64,000 nt of DNA, taken from NCBI GenBank assembly GCA_020137815.1, contig CM035350.1, forward strand, positions 2,751,537 through 2,815,536, written 5' to 3'. The stretch is from Hormiphora californensis. Taxonomy: Eukaryota > Ctenophora > Tentaculata > Cydippida > Pleurobrachiidae. Below are positions 1 through 25,713 of the stretch, in pieces (position 1 is the stretch's first letter; each line of letters starts with the position of its first letter). A program made the translations under genes and the position numbers. The notes under the pieces are model-generated. The model was not told where the DNA came from. It did not search any database and saw nothing but the letters and a program-made list of their open reading frames with translations.

Positions 1-199
1 TCTCTTTTTACCCAACTTCAAGTAAGAATATTCTTCTCTTTTTACTTACATGATCCCACCATTGTCATATCAGACCAATGCTCTGACCACAGTTCTCGCA
101 CGCTTATTTGAAAGAAATGATAGAATAGGGTCAGGCTACAATGCTCTGACAGCCGTGATGTCCCTTTCTAATATTCTAACAGATCCCTCCCTCCCTCAG

Positions 200-464
200 T
201 TTCATTCAGGGTGTCTCGAACATCTACGGTAATGGGGTTCAGAAGGACCTATACGACCTGTGTGTAGAAACATTCGGGGTAGATCAATGTGCATCATTGG
301 GCATTGAGTACATGAGCGTGTGGAACACTAATTCCGGGAGTTTCTCCCTTGGAATCGGTCGACAGCTCATTGCACTGCTTATCATAGGAATTGTCTCATT
401 TGGCATCGTCTTATTCGCAGAAGTATGTCATCTTTCTCTCTCTCTCTTTCTATCTTTCTCTCTC

Positions 465-546
<82 letters not shown>

Positions 547-1924
547 TTCTCTCTCTCCACCACTATTATCTGCCCATCTTACATCTACCCTCTCTCTCAG
601 TACTATCTCAAGCGTCTGGGGCTCGCTTATGAGTCCTTCCGGACCAAATGGAGGTCTAGTAACAGAGCAGCTGATCTCCGAGCTCCTGAGGGAGAGGACG
701 AGGATGTCCAGGCAGAAAGGACCAGGGTGAAATGTGAGATCCAGCAACTCTCTAAGGATAGCGCTGTTGTAACCACTAACTTGAGGAAGTGTTATGGGCC
801 AAAGGTGGCTGTGCAGAACCTAACTCTTGGTGGGTGCTATTTTGATGTTATTTCGCCAGCTCGACCTAGTTTTAATTTGTATACCATTATTTAAAGTGAG
901 AGTGGACCGACACAGAATTTGACAAGGTTGTTGTAGGCAGTAGAGATTATTTCTCTGAGCATTTTACTTTTTTTCCCGCTTAAAATTGACCCCTCCATCA
1001 CTGAGATACTTTTGTTATGTTGGGAGCATGACGTCACGCATCTTTCTCTGTATTATCTCTGTAGGCAGTACATCGAACATGCCCGGGCGCGCGCACATAC
1101 AGAATACAAGAGATAGATGCGTGACGTCATGCTCCCAACATAACAAAAGTATCTCAGTGATGGAGGGGTCAATTTTAAGCGGGAAAAAAGAAAAATGCTC
1201 AGAGAAATAATCTTTACTACCTACAACATCCTTGTCAAATTCTGTGTCGGTCCACTCTCACTTTAATGTAGAAGCATGCCGTGTGCAATCTATACCAACT
1301 GAATACGGCTTTTACCCTTCCCTTCTCCAGGAATCCCCAAGAATGAGTGTTTCGGATTGCTGGGTGTGAACGGAGCGGGTAAAACTACCACTTTCTCAAT
1401 GCTGACTGGTGATGTTGCCGTTTCTGGGGGAGAGGCCTTTGTGGCAGGCTATAACCTGGCCGAAAACCTCCGCCAGGTTCAACAGCGCATCGGTTATTGC
1501 CCACAATTCGACGCTCTAATTGGTATGTAAAATGTTTTTAAATCGAGACCTGTACAACTGCACAGAGAAAGAATTCAGACGAAATTATTGAAATACTCCA
1601 TGTCCCTACTACAGGTATAATGACTGGCCGGGAGCTTCTCCGAATGTTTGCTCGGCTCCGAGGTATCCCCTCTGCTCAAATAGAGAACACAGTGGCCGAG
1701 GCGATCACTAATCTAAACCTGGAGAAGCACGCTGACAAGTTGTGCGGTGGGTACAGTGGGGGTAATAAGAGGAAGTTGTCCACTGCCATAGCTCTGGTTG
1801 GCAACCCTGAGGTGCTGTTCCTCGATGAGCCCACCGCGGGAATGGACCCCGCTGCTCGGAGATTCTTGTGGACTGTCCTGTCTCAACTTACTGCCAGTAA
1901 AGTTGGTGAGTAAAATATCCGGCA

Positions 1925-2014
<90 letters not shown>

Positions 2015-3237
2015 GAGTCCTTCCATTCGGACCCCTGATCACTAGATGAGGGTGTAATCCCTTTCTACCACGGCCCATGCAGTGGGGTGACCCCACTCGC
2101 ATTCTTGACAGATCACGTCATAAAATACCCCCATGACAGGTACCAGTATAGTGCTGACTACCCATTCTATGGAGGAGTGTGAAGCACTGTGTAACCGCCT
2201 TGCTATCATGGTTAATGGAGCTTTCCGGTGTCTGGGCAGCATTCAGCATCTCAAAAACAAGTAATTCAATTGCACCCGTTGGACGCACCAATTACATTGT
2301 TATGATGCGTATTACGTACACTATATAATAGGCGGGACGTGAATTCTCGAGAAAATAAGCTGCTGCAGGTAGCAGTACTATCTATGCCCCCTAGCAGTGC
2401 TACCTCCCTATTGTATGACTCACCCCCCAGCAATGCTATAATCCTCCCTCCCTCCAGGTATGGTGATGGGTACACGGTGACCCTAAAGATGATGGAGGAT
2501 AGACAGATGGAGTGTGCCGCCTTCATAGAGAAAGTCTTCCCGGGCTCCATCGTCAAGGAGGAGCACGTTGGTACGTAGTACTAGTAGTAGTAGCCCCCAC
2601 CATATAGGTCATGTGGGATTCAAAGAGTGCAGTTATGATATATGGTTAACGACAGCTGGGAACAGGACAAATCATTTTGAAACCGTTTTGTGACCCCCTC
2701 CCTCCTTGTTAGGTTATCTACAGTACCAGTTAAACCCCAAGGAAAGGTGGAGCAGGATATTTGAAGCGCTGGAGGGCAACAAGGACGCTCTGGGGCTTGA
2801 GGATTATGCTGTCAATCAAACTAGTCTGGAGCAGGTAACGTGTAGTCACTGCATTGTTGGACCATTAAAAGCTAATGGTTCACTGAATTTGGTCGATGGC
2901 CTTTTTTAGCTTTTTTAGCCCCCATTTTCTTTAAAAAAATCAAAATTCTTTTTCTATGTCCTGGAAAAGGGCACAAAAACCTAAAAAGGCTAAAAAAGCT
3001 AAATGTACCCTAATTTTGGCCGATGGCTTAGCTTTTTTAGGGCTGGACCCCCCCCCCCAATTATCTCTAACTTTCTCACAGGTATTCCTGAGTTTCGCAA
3101 AGGACCAAGTCTCCGAGGATGACAACAAAAAGAACAAGAAAAAGAGTGGATGTTTCGGAAGAAAAAAGCGATCTTCCGTAAAAGATTCAGAGTTGGGACA
3201 CAACAGTATTGTTAATGCTAACCCAGCCAGCGTATAA
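200..3237 (+). CDS. ABC transporter subfamily A, C-terminal part (last TM helix, NBD2, tail)
   Basis: This is the 3' end of a full-size ABCA lipid/sterol-type transporter; the 5' part lies outside the window. The exons are 200-422, 601-829, 1331-1522, 1615-1905, 2140-2260, 2458-2570, 2713-2834 and 3082-3237. All have GT-AG borders and compatible phases. The first exon ends in a hydrophobic helix ([19 protein letters not shown]). NBD2 follows with Walker [11 protein letters not shown]-loop YCPQFDAL, the ABCA-type signature [10 protein letters not shown], Walker [14 protein letters not shown] and the H-loop in [12 protein letters not shown]. The family tail [10 protein letters not shown] precedes a lysine-rich end and a TAA stop at 3235-3237. 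The order fits NBD2 rather than NBD1 because the protein ends soon after it. The subfamily member (ABCA1 or ABCA3 type) cannot be decided from this half. In the family, ATP hydrolysis here drives lipid export or flipping across membranes. AATAAA at 3546-3551 is a plausible poly(A) signal. Confidence 0.93.
433..545. repeat. (CT)n microsatellite in ABCA intron
   Basis: A nearly pure CT dinucleotide tract fills the intron between ABCA exons ending at 422 and starting at 601. It runs close to the polypyrimidine stretch before the acceptor and produces spurious Ser/Leu open frames. Confidence 0.97.
895..1262. mobile_element. Palindromic MITE with TTAA target duplication
   Basis: Arms of about 150 bp (895-1045 and about 1118-1262) are near-perfect inverted copies around a short centre, so the whole element could fold into one hairpin. 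The outer ends read AGTGAGAGTGGACC and its complement. TTAA flanks both sides (891-894 and 1263-1266), the target duplication of piggyBac-type elements. No coding capacity is seen. It sits in an ABCA intron, in line with a harmless insertion. The superfamily is inferred from the TTAA only. Confidence 0.85.
1926..2012. repeat. (CT)n microsatellite in ABCA intron
   Basis: Long uninterrupted CT tract just after the donor at 1906. It is not coding. Confidence 0.97.
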
Positions 3238-3949
3238 TAACGGAACACTACGTTGGAAGAATTCAACATGTTTTAGTATCGTCCAGCGATAATTAGTATA
3301 GTTACGTTCTATTAGAACGCCGCTAGTGTTTTACGACACGTGGTAATTAAACCACCTGCCCCCACAGTAGAACTCAACAATTTGAGGGATCTGTCGGGGA
3401 ATTGTAGCAACTTGTTTCGAGGAATTTTACTCGACCCCCGCTCTATTTTAGTCGCACACAAATAGCTGATCAGATTAAATGATTCTCGTGTAGATTGATT
3501 AGCAAATTAAATGTACTGATAAACTGTATATTTAGCTCTAAGTCTAATAAATATTTTTATACAATTTGGCAATAAAATCTTAACTGTGAATAGATTTATT
3601 ACCCTACAGAATACTTTTCAGTTAGATTTATTAGATATACAGAGAGAATTATGTTTATTAATATGTTAACAGAGATTATATCGGTGATATGACGTAATAA
3701 AGGAATCGGGAAGTGTAAAAAGTGGATTCGATTAATACAAACTCAGTTTGAAACTGCACATGTGACCCGTGTAACTAATAAAAGTGATTTAAACTTAGTG
3801 AGAACAGTAAGAGTGTATAATTCAAGATTCTATGAGTAACCATATCAGTATATTATCCATCTTTAGCTGTGTCAACTTTTTAGAATATACTTTAATCAAA
3901 AGACCTTATTTTTAGTTTGAAATGATGGTGCCATGCCAGGTGGTCCCTA

Positions 3950-4106
3950 AAGTCGAATTTTTTGAAGTTGTCACCTGCACCCCCCTTCTCGTGCGCGGAA
4001 TGTTTTTGCGCGTCACATCACATGTTAACGTGTGGTGTGCACGTCAAAATTGGTAAATTTCACATGCGCTGTCAATTTGGGGTGACAACTTCAAAAAATC
4101 CGACTT
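3950..4106. mobile_element. Short MITE, AAGTCGG family copy 1
   Basis: Inverted ends of about 26 bp begin AAGTCGAATTTTTTGAA and end with the complement. The interior has GC-rich, partly complementary sequence. A second copy with the same ends lies at 53140-53402. TA precedes the left end; the right-hand TA is degraded here. Confidence 0.75.
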
Positions 4107-4182
4107 ACTATACGGTATATTAGTATTACCCGCACAGTCAAAATGGAAGTGTAGGCGGATTTTCCCCGCGCGTTCCACTGGA

Positions 4183-5374
4183 ACAAAGATAAATGGAAAT
4201 ACGTATTTCTCTTGCCTTGTTCTTGTCTGGAACTTCCAGACAAGAACAAAATAATACTAACTCGTGCAGTTGCTAGATGTCTCTTTTACAGGCTCCTCAC
4301 AATTGACATTTATGACAACTGGTGCTATTGAGTTAGACTCAAGAACACAGCAACTGATGAGTGGTGAACTCATGTATTTCTACATGTGAGCACCATACAT
4401 TTGCACACTATAATTAGTGCGACACCGGCATGACTCGGTGAACCCAGGGAGGTGTATTACCGGGTAAATCCCCGTACCAATCATAGCTTGGTGGACTAGA
4501 CGACGTGCGCTAGACCAGAATCGAACCCTGGACCTAGCGCGTGGGAGGCCAGTGTGTTACCACTATAACACTTGGTGACATTGACACCTAGTGCGTGCGA
4601 GATCGAACTCGCACATAGGTGTGCGCTCCGCCCCCTAAAAAAGGGTCGTGTCTTTCAAGCCAAATTGCACGTGATCCACTGGACCGATTTGCATCCGGTT
4701 TGTCGCAAAAGACTACAAATTGGTCCTAGTTTACTGGAAAATACCCAAGAAGTTTGTCTGTCAACAGGAAGTGGGTCAAAATTGACACTAAAGTCAAATA
4801 TAATCTGGCTTCCGAGCCTTTTTGCACCACTCCCAGACGGTGTAGAATGAATCTGAGGGTATCAGAAGATAGGTTGAACTCTTGTGAGTACTGGAAAATA
4901 CCCGGCATTAATAGCTGGTGCTAATTGCATCAACATATCTCCCAATTTGGTGACATTGACACCTAGTGCGTGCGAGATCGAGGTCGCGCAGCGACCGATA
5001 TCGAGCTCAATCTTTGTCGCGCACGGTGTCTATGTCACCAATCTCCCAATATCTTCTAAATCGCATGGGCGTAGTGCAGAAACTCTTGGAAGCCAGATTA
5101 TAGGTTTGACTTCAGTGTCAATTTTGACCCACTTCCTGTTGACAGACAAACTTCTCGGGTATTTCCAGTATATTAGGATCATTTGTAGTCTTTTGCGACA
5201 AACCGGATGCAAATCGGTCCAGTGGATCGCGTGCAACATCCCTTTTTTTGAGGCGGAGCAGACACCTGTGTGTGAGCTCAATCTTGGTCGCGCACGGTGT
5301 CTATGTCACCAACCACTACACCATCCCACCGACAAGAACAAGGCAAGAGAAATACGTATTTCCATTTATCTTTG
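4183..5374. mobile_element. Foldback element with nested internal inverted repeat
   Basis: The ends match inversely over about 45 bp (4183-4227 and 5330-5374, starting ACAAAGATAAATGG). Inside is a second inverted repeat of about 145 bp (4671-4816 and 5088-5231). A motif beginning TTGGTGACATTGACACC is also repeated directly near 4572 and 4948. This looks like a composite non-autonomous transposon. I see no transposase reading frame; the open frames inside are shadows of the inverted repeats. Confidence 0.8.
4513..4575 (-). repeat. tRNA-Gly-like fragment inside the foldback element
   Basis: On the minus strand the sequence reads TATAGTGGTAACAC (A-box-like), CTGGCCTCCCACGCG (like a Gly CCC/TCC anticodon arm) and GGGTTCGATTCTGG (B box). 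The 5' acceptor strand does not pair convincingly with the 3' side, so this resembles a tRNA-derived SINE head rather than a functional tRNA gene. Confidence 0.5.
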
Positions 5375-5554
5375 TTTTGTAGCATTAAAACAACTTATTT
5401 TGCATCACATTCGTTATACAAAGGTAGAACTAATGTAAAATAAAAAGTGTAAGGTATAATGGTAATTATCTCGGTCTCCAACAGTAACAGTACAGTTAAA
5501 ATTCTCAGGAGACGGGTCAACCTTTACCACTTACCGTTAGTGTTACACTTCCAC

Positions 5555-5624
5555 CTGTCTGGCATGGCGCCGCCAACCCCATCTGAGAATCAAATTGGGG
5601 TCCGGCGCCGCCACTGCCAGACAG
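5555..5624. mobile_element. 70-bp palindromic MITE (GGCGCC family), 8-bp target duplication
   Basis: Ends CTGTCTGGCA and TGCCAGACAG are inverted, with GGCGCCGCC near each end. The flanks ACTTCCAC (5547-5554) and ACTTACAC (5625-5632) match at 7 of 8 positions. Sister copies at 23340-23402 and 50748-50805 also have 8-bp flanks. An 8-bp duplication is typical of hAT elements; the superfamily is inferred. Confidence 0.75.
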
Positions 5625-6454
5625 ACTTACACTAACACGTGGCAATGGGACATGGGTGACAATATAATGGAACTTGAAGACTTGAACTTGAAGACTATCC
5701 TTGGTCTAGTAGAAGGCCTTCTACAAAACATACCAAGACACACTGTCTTTTCAATTTCATTTATACCTGACTTACTCTTAGTCAAATTGAAATGTACGAC
5801 TGCTGATGTAGTCTACATTGTAGATGCCGAATCATTCGGAGACCGAAAATGGGCGTCAAATATCAAAATCACATTTATATCACATAATAAGTAGAACTAT
5901 ATATAGTCACAACTCACAAATAGTATTACTAATAAGTAATCAAAAACACAGTACACACGTGCTACATGTACACAAGATCATTTCGTTCTAAAAAAACGGC
6001 CTTCATTCCATCTCTTATCTGCATCAACTTCATTTAGCTTTCTGTGGCAATTAGTATGTATTTCTAAATGACAGTTGAAAAAATAAATTACTAAGCACCC
6101 ATCATCTTATTCATCAAAATCGAACAAAACAGTCAATAATAACATAACAGGACGTTATGACTCAAATGTGACTATCTTTGTCTTCTTGTTCGAAAAACAA
6201 TGGTATGAACTTGTCTAGCGGCATGTCGACCCGAAAAAACGCCGCCAGACTCATAATTGAGTAGGGGTGGTACGAACAAAACAAATGATTAGTATAGGTA
6301 CTTCGACCCTTCTCTGCCCAAGCATCTGATAGCATTTGAATTAGGGCCACCCTACACATGCAAACAATAATACACATACACATTTACACACAGACACACC
6401 TCCTCCTTGACATAAACTCAGGTAGGAATATTAAAATTGATGACGTGTCATACA

Positions 6455-20622
<14,168 letters not shown>

Positions 20623-21910
20623 TTTATTTGTCAGTCAGTAAACTGGGTATATGCAGGAGGTTGTGCGTTGGTTTTATCTGTCAGTCAGTAGGGGGTTTGT
20701 CTGTCAGTGGAAATATCCGTTCTTGTTGTTATGAGGCGTTGGTTTTACTGTTGTCACATGGCTACAAACTCTACACTAAGAAATGGTGAGATGGTTATAG
20801 ATGGTTGTAGAATATATGTATCGTGGTCGTATACAGGGTATATGTCCCAAGTATCACAACACTCGGCCCTATATACATAGTTGGTTATTCGGAGAAAGAC
20901 CAATATGGAGAAAATGTAGAACCCATGGCTGAGTTGTAATGTTTGTTGTAGTTGTGGGGCCTGCGGGCAATCAGTGTCATCCTCTCTCTCTAGTCATGTT
21001 ATTAAATCACTATCTGGTATCCTTTTTTGAGCAGGTGTGAGTATAGCGTGTTTAAAATTATATCTACAGGTTTATGGGACCAGTTATTCCCCCAGTTTTT
21101 ATAAGTCCAGTTAATTTGGTTTTCCATATATATTGTCTTTTTCAACCAGAGTTGTTCGTGTGCGATATTTATACTCTAGGATATACCGCTCTGATGACTC
21201 GTCGGAACATCGCCAATATTTTGACATGTTTCCGTCGGGTATGGGCGGTATATAAGTGCGGAATATTATTATTATTATTATTATATCGTACTATCATGAA
21301 AATCACAGCACTATCGGAATCAAGGTTTTGGAGTTACTTGATCATACAACACTAGCGAGTGAGGATTTTTGACAATCCACACCTTCGGGTGGTTCTTTTT
21401 GCTTGTCCATTTGACGCCAATTTTATGGTTGCCATGGCAACTGAATCAGTAACTAATAAGGACTGAAAAGATGTTAAAATTTGTTCGAAAATATTCACAA
21501 ACGTCCAGAAGAGTAAAAATCAGTTTTCAGCTTTGGGCACAAACAAAAAATTATGAAGGAGTACTGGGTACCGTTGCTTACCAACATGCTGTACGAACGA
21601 CTTTCCAAATTATTATAGAGTCGACGCCGTTGATTCAGCACGTTGATAAGCAACACTGCTCCTTCATCAACACATTTTTTGCGCTCAATCAAGTAAGGCT
21701 GATTTTTGGGGCATTAAGCTGCAGCGTACCAAGTCTCATACCACCCGGGTATAAACGGCATAGCCTGGAACCCTCCGTACGAACTCCCTTGAAGATTCAA
21801 GGCCCTTCGCTTGTGGTATGTCTGTCTTGGTCGGTTTGATAAAAACTGATCATAATAATACATATGATTCAATAATTACTCATGGTTTAAACTTCTGGAA
21901 CATTTGAGAG

Positions 21911-22373
21911 AATTCAATTAATATGTCGTGATTACTGTTTAATAGCCCAACTGGTCATTCCGAAAAATCAGATACAAACACATTAATGTGCTGCACTGTA
22001 TATGAGTTACTCCAACCCTCCAGTTTCAATGCTTGTTTAACGAAGGAAGTAACCAAGCGATCCACTGGATTCGCCCTGTTTAATACGCCTAACTGGTTAG
22101 AAAGCAAGAACCCTGTTTAAACACAAGGATTGTTGCTGTTCGAGATATCCGATATAAAGATAGTGCTAATACATCAGTACTGTGGGAATATGATATGCGC
22201 CTAGATATATCGAATCCAGTGGATCGCTTGGTTACTTCCTTCGTTAAACAAGCATTGAAACTGGAGGGTTGGAGTAACTCATATACAGTGCAGCACATTA
22301 ATGTGTTTGTATCTGATTTTTCGGAATGACCAGTTGGGCTATTAAACAGTAATCACGACATATTAATTGAATT
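21911..22373. mobile_element. Foldback element
   Basis: Arms of about 160 bp (21911-22071 and 22215-22373) are near-perfect inverted copies, with ends reading AATTCAATTAATATGTCGTG. Confidence 0.8.
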
Positions 22374-22577
22374 CGTGATCCTCGGATCAACTGCACGAAA
22401 TCAGTGATGGCACCTCGTACCGTTGAACGGTCGATTGATTCAATAACCTGTTGTTCAGGCTTGATCAATATCATGTGTGTGGGTGATGTGTGTGTGTGAT
22501 GTCCCTGCAGCATAGTGCATAATACTACGGTTAATGTAGTACATTATCATCATTTGAGAGAATCTTGGTCCGTTTAA

Positions 22578-22903
22578 AGTGAGAGAGAACAGCAGGGATT
22601 TTTACAAAAAGTTATCTGGATACTCCTTGATGGCTAACTAAAACTTTAGTGAAAACCGCATGTCTCTAGCATGTTTTTGAAAATCGAGCTAACACATGCG
22701 AGACGCACCATAATGGGCCCATAATGGGCGTAAATTCATATTGTACACCCATTATGGGCCCATTATGGTGCGTCTCGCATGTGTTAGCTCGATTTTCAAA
22801 AACATGCTAGAGACATGCGGTATTCACTAAAGTTTTAGTTAGCCACCAAGGAGTATCCAGATATCTTTTTGTGAAAATCCCTGCTGTTCTCTCTGACTTG
22901 TCA
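22578..22903. mobile_element. Palindromic MITE, possible TTAA family
   Basis: Arms of about 155 bp are inverted around 22740. The left end AGTGAGAGAGAACAGCAGGG follows TTAA (22574-22577). The right end is degraded (CTCTCTGACTTG), so the second TTAA is lost. The first bases resemble the element at 895-1262. Confidence 0.75.
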
Positions 22904-23134
22904 CTCTGCTGGAAATTTTAGAACTCATTTTTGCGATAAATTCTCTACAATTACCGCTTCAGTTGCCATGGCAACCATAAAATTGGTGTCAAATGGGCAG
23001 AAAAAGGGTTCAGCACATGCTTGAGGCGCACTAGTAGAGATATATGGTATGTGGGACTTAAAGGAGAGATAGAGCTATAACGGGTAGCCGCAAGATAAGG
23101 GAAATACCTAGTTTGTAAAATAACTGACTACTGA

Positions 23135-23490
23135 GTAAGATTTTTTCTTGTTAGTAAGGTGATATAAAAATTGGGTGTCTCGAGAGAGAGTGGGAGGTCG
23201 CATTACAGCTCACATACTGTTCATCATATTGGGCAAGCCGCAAGAATGAATATTCTAGATTTTTTCTCTTAGCCAGGGAGTCCTCATTTTGTCCATCAAG
23301 CACATGAACTATAATAATGCGACACCTCCCAATCTAGTCCTGTAGTCGCGGCGCCGTACCCCAATTGACAGTGCGCTCAGATGGGGTCGCGGCGCCAGAC
23401 AGCTCTAGTCTATACCTTGGTGATACAAATGACAGCAAGCAGTTTTTATATCACATTACCTTAGTAATCTACTAACAAGCAAAAATTTCT
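23135..23490. mobile_element. Foldback element interrupted by a GGCGCC MITE
   Basis: TTGTTAGTAAGGTGATATAA (about 23150) pairs with its complement near 23445-23480. GGGAGGTCGCATTA pairs with TAATGCGACACCTCCC near 23320. The 63-bp GGCGCC element at 23340-23402 appears to be inserted in it. Confidence 0.65.
23340..23402. mobile_element. GGCGCC palindromic MITE, copy 2
   Basis: CTGTAGTCGCGGCGCC at the left and GGCGCCAGACAG at the right. Flanks ATCTAGTC and CTCTAGTC match at 7 of 8 positions. It shares GACAGTGCGCTCAGAT with a fragment at about 59374 in the arginase gene. Confidence 0.75.
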
Positions 23491-23753
23491 TCATTTTGGC
23501 CAACAAACTATTAGCCCCATGATACTATATAAAGAACAGTCAAACGATCAATTATTTAGGTCTACAGGCAGTTATTTAGGTAAGACTATTTCCCCCAGGA
23601 CCAGCATCTGTCGTTTATTTGTCGGTATCAGTCAGTTATGTGTGTTTCTCTCACCCCATCAAGATAGCGCTTTAGTAGGGGTTCCTCCTCCTTAACCCCA
23701 AAATCATTATAACCAGAGGTTTCTTGTCGCTGACGAGCATCTGAAAATATATA

Positions 23754-23910
23754 CAGTCGGACCCCGATTTACCGGGATGCTCGGGGGAAAGGGTTTTGCC
23801 CGGTAAATCGGGGTGTCCGGTATATCGGGGTCAAATACCGTTAATTTCCTAGATCGGGGGAAATTTATCCTCCCGGTAAATCGGGGTTCCGGTAAATCGG
23901 GTTCCGACTG
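23754..23910. mobile_element. Pogo-like MITE, copy 3
   Basis: CAGTCGGACCCCGATTTACC at the left and the complement of that motif at the right, flanked by TA (23752-23753 and 23911-23912). The interior repeats CCGGTAAATCGGGG-type units. Confidence 0.8.
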
Positions 23911-24469
23911 TACTGATGTTGGTAATGAAATTCCCCCTCTGCGCTAGCTCACAATAATAGGGGTGACTTCGTAACCAAATACTGATGACCTATCAAACAA
24001 AATACTGCCTCTATCTAGGCGCCTAAATACTAGTACGAAATGTACTAACTAAATGTTGGAGGCTGCTCAGTATCTGTGTCACTATGGCCATATCAAATGC
24101 AAATCAAAGGGTGTGTGATATATATTGAGATCAGGGGTATGGGATCAAAGGATCAAAGCATCAAAGGGCAGCCACACAACAAGTTGTACGTGAAACTACC
24201 ATATGACCATTTTTCTACTAGAAAAGTCTCCAATTGTTCTACCACTGTCAGGCCTATGCTCTATAAACCACAGTTCTCTCTCACTTCTCTTTCTTCGCGG
24301 TCGCCTATTTGAAACAGTGCTGCTTGCAGTCAAAATATGGTAACGCAAAATACAGTAAGGAGAGGCGCACGGTGCATAACGTGCGGCAAAAAGTTCATGT
24401 GTCAGCACGTACTAGCGCCCTGATTGGTCACGGTTGCACATCGTCTTACTGTATCTATTTGCGGCTGGG

Positions 24470-24725
24470 TGGTGTAGTGGTAACACACTCGTCTCTCATG
24501 CAGAAGGTCCCGGGTTCGGGACCCGACGCAAGCCGTCTAGTTGACCGAGCTATAAATTGGTACAGCAACTGCTGGAAAGTCACACTCCCTTGCACGTAGG
24601 GCTGGTCCCCAGACTGCAAGTATAGTACTTCGGTACGGAGTGGCTTAGGACTTCAATCGGAGATAAGCACCGCAGGCATACCCAATGATTGGGAGAGACC
24701 TGGACTTTGACTTTTTTGAATAACA
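24470..24725 (+). mobile_element. tRNA-derived SINE candidate
   Basis: The head reads GGGTGGTGTAGTGGTAACAC (A box region), a CTCTCAT loop and GGTCCCGGGTTCGGGACC (B box region). It is followed by about 180 bp of unrelated body. The acceptor ends do not pair as in a working tRNA. Copy number elsewhere would be needed to confirm a SINE. Confidence 0.5.
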
Positions 24726-24938
24726 GATCTACCACGGCACACACCTAACAACTCTCAATCGAAGATTCTACAACGATAACACTGCATGTATATATACACT
24801 ATAGTGATCGTGTATACCATATATGGTACCTGACTGGGTTAGACCGGTGGTGAGATGAACTCCCCATTCTCTGGTTATGTCGTCCCTTCCTAGGGTTGAT
24901 GCATGGACGGTTCGGGGAGCACTCTGCTGTGTTACCAT

Positions 24939-25012
24939 CAGGTGTGTTACTACTGCTGCTGCACCAACCTCCTATCAGGTGTGTTACTACTGCTGCTGCA
25001 CCAACCTCCTAT
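24939..25012. repeat. 37-bp tandem duplication
   Basis: Two consecutive copies of a unit starting ATCAGGTGTGTTACTACTGC. Confidence 0.9.
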
Positions 25013-25119
25013 AATTGTATAAACAATACAATCTATCAGCTGTTATAGATTCATCATGGTGTAATGGTGTATCATTAGTGTGCTAGATAGAAGACTTGTG
25101 TTAGTGGGGTTTGTAAAAG

Positions 25120-25245
<126 letters not shown>

Positions 25246-25713
25246 GAGAGACACACACACACAAAACAAGGAAAATGTCGATGAGTATGCACTACTGTAC
25301 AGTATACAGTAGTGCATTATATAGAGTGCTGTTATACACTGCATAAATCACGTCATGTACAACACGAAGAACATATAATGGGAGGGAGACCTAAAACTGG
25401 AAGGAAGAGACCAACACTATATTCCGGAAACAGTTACAAAAATACATTTACACAACGTCTCTAGAATAAATACAATCACTTACAGGCTGCAGGATATAGG
25501 GATGTTAATTGTTCAATGGTACTGTCCTGTTGCATATTTCAACAGCCTACAGTACCAGTCAAACAACTTCCCGTTTTCAACACCTAGAAAAATCTTCATT
25601 AATTAGACCGAAAATATAAGCCTCTCTTTTACCGTGGGATCACAAATTAGGACCCCACTAGGTACTCAGTTCTACTGTGACAAGAAAAGATACTAATTTA
25701 TGTACTCACAACC

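Larger units (their letters stand above)
3238..6454. other. Convergent intergenic spacer filled with repeats
   Basis: Between the 3' ends of the ABCA (+) and SPCA (-) genes I see 3' UTR sequence, a short inverted-repeat element (3950-4106), a 1.2 kb foldback element (4183-5374) and a 70-bp palindromic element (5555-5624). The remaining stretches, about 3560-3940 and 5640-6450, are AT-rich with no supportable gene. Confidence 0.7.
21391..23010. mobile_element. 1.6-kb TIR-bounded element with nested palindromes
   Basis: The outer inverted arms 21391-21445 and 22958-23010 share CCATTTGAC, CCAATTTTATGGTTGCCATG and GCAACTGAA. Between them lie two separate palindromes (21911-22373 and 22578-22903). 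The motif CATTTGAGAGAAT occurs at 21901 and again near 22552, possibly marking insertion edges. No transposase is visible. Confidence 0.65.

Noticed and set aside
391-894. Long open frames made of alternating Ser-Leu or Arg-Glu
   Set aside because: They are translations of (CT)n/(GA)n tracts. The same holds at 8428, 11947, 16044, 25075 and 63476.
4572-5438. Open frames of 92 and 184 codons
   Set aside because: They are by-products of nested inverted repeats with no protein signature.
24473-24545. A functional tRNA gene
   Set aside because: A- and B-box-like sequence is present, but the acceptor stem does not pair. It is more likely a SINE head.
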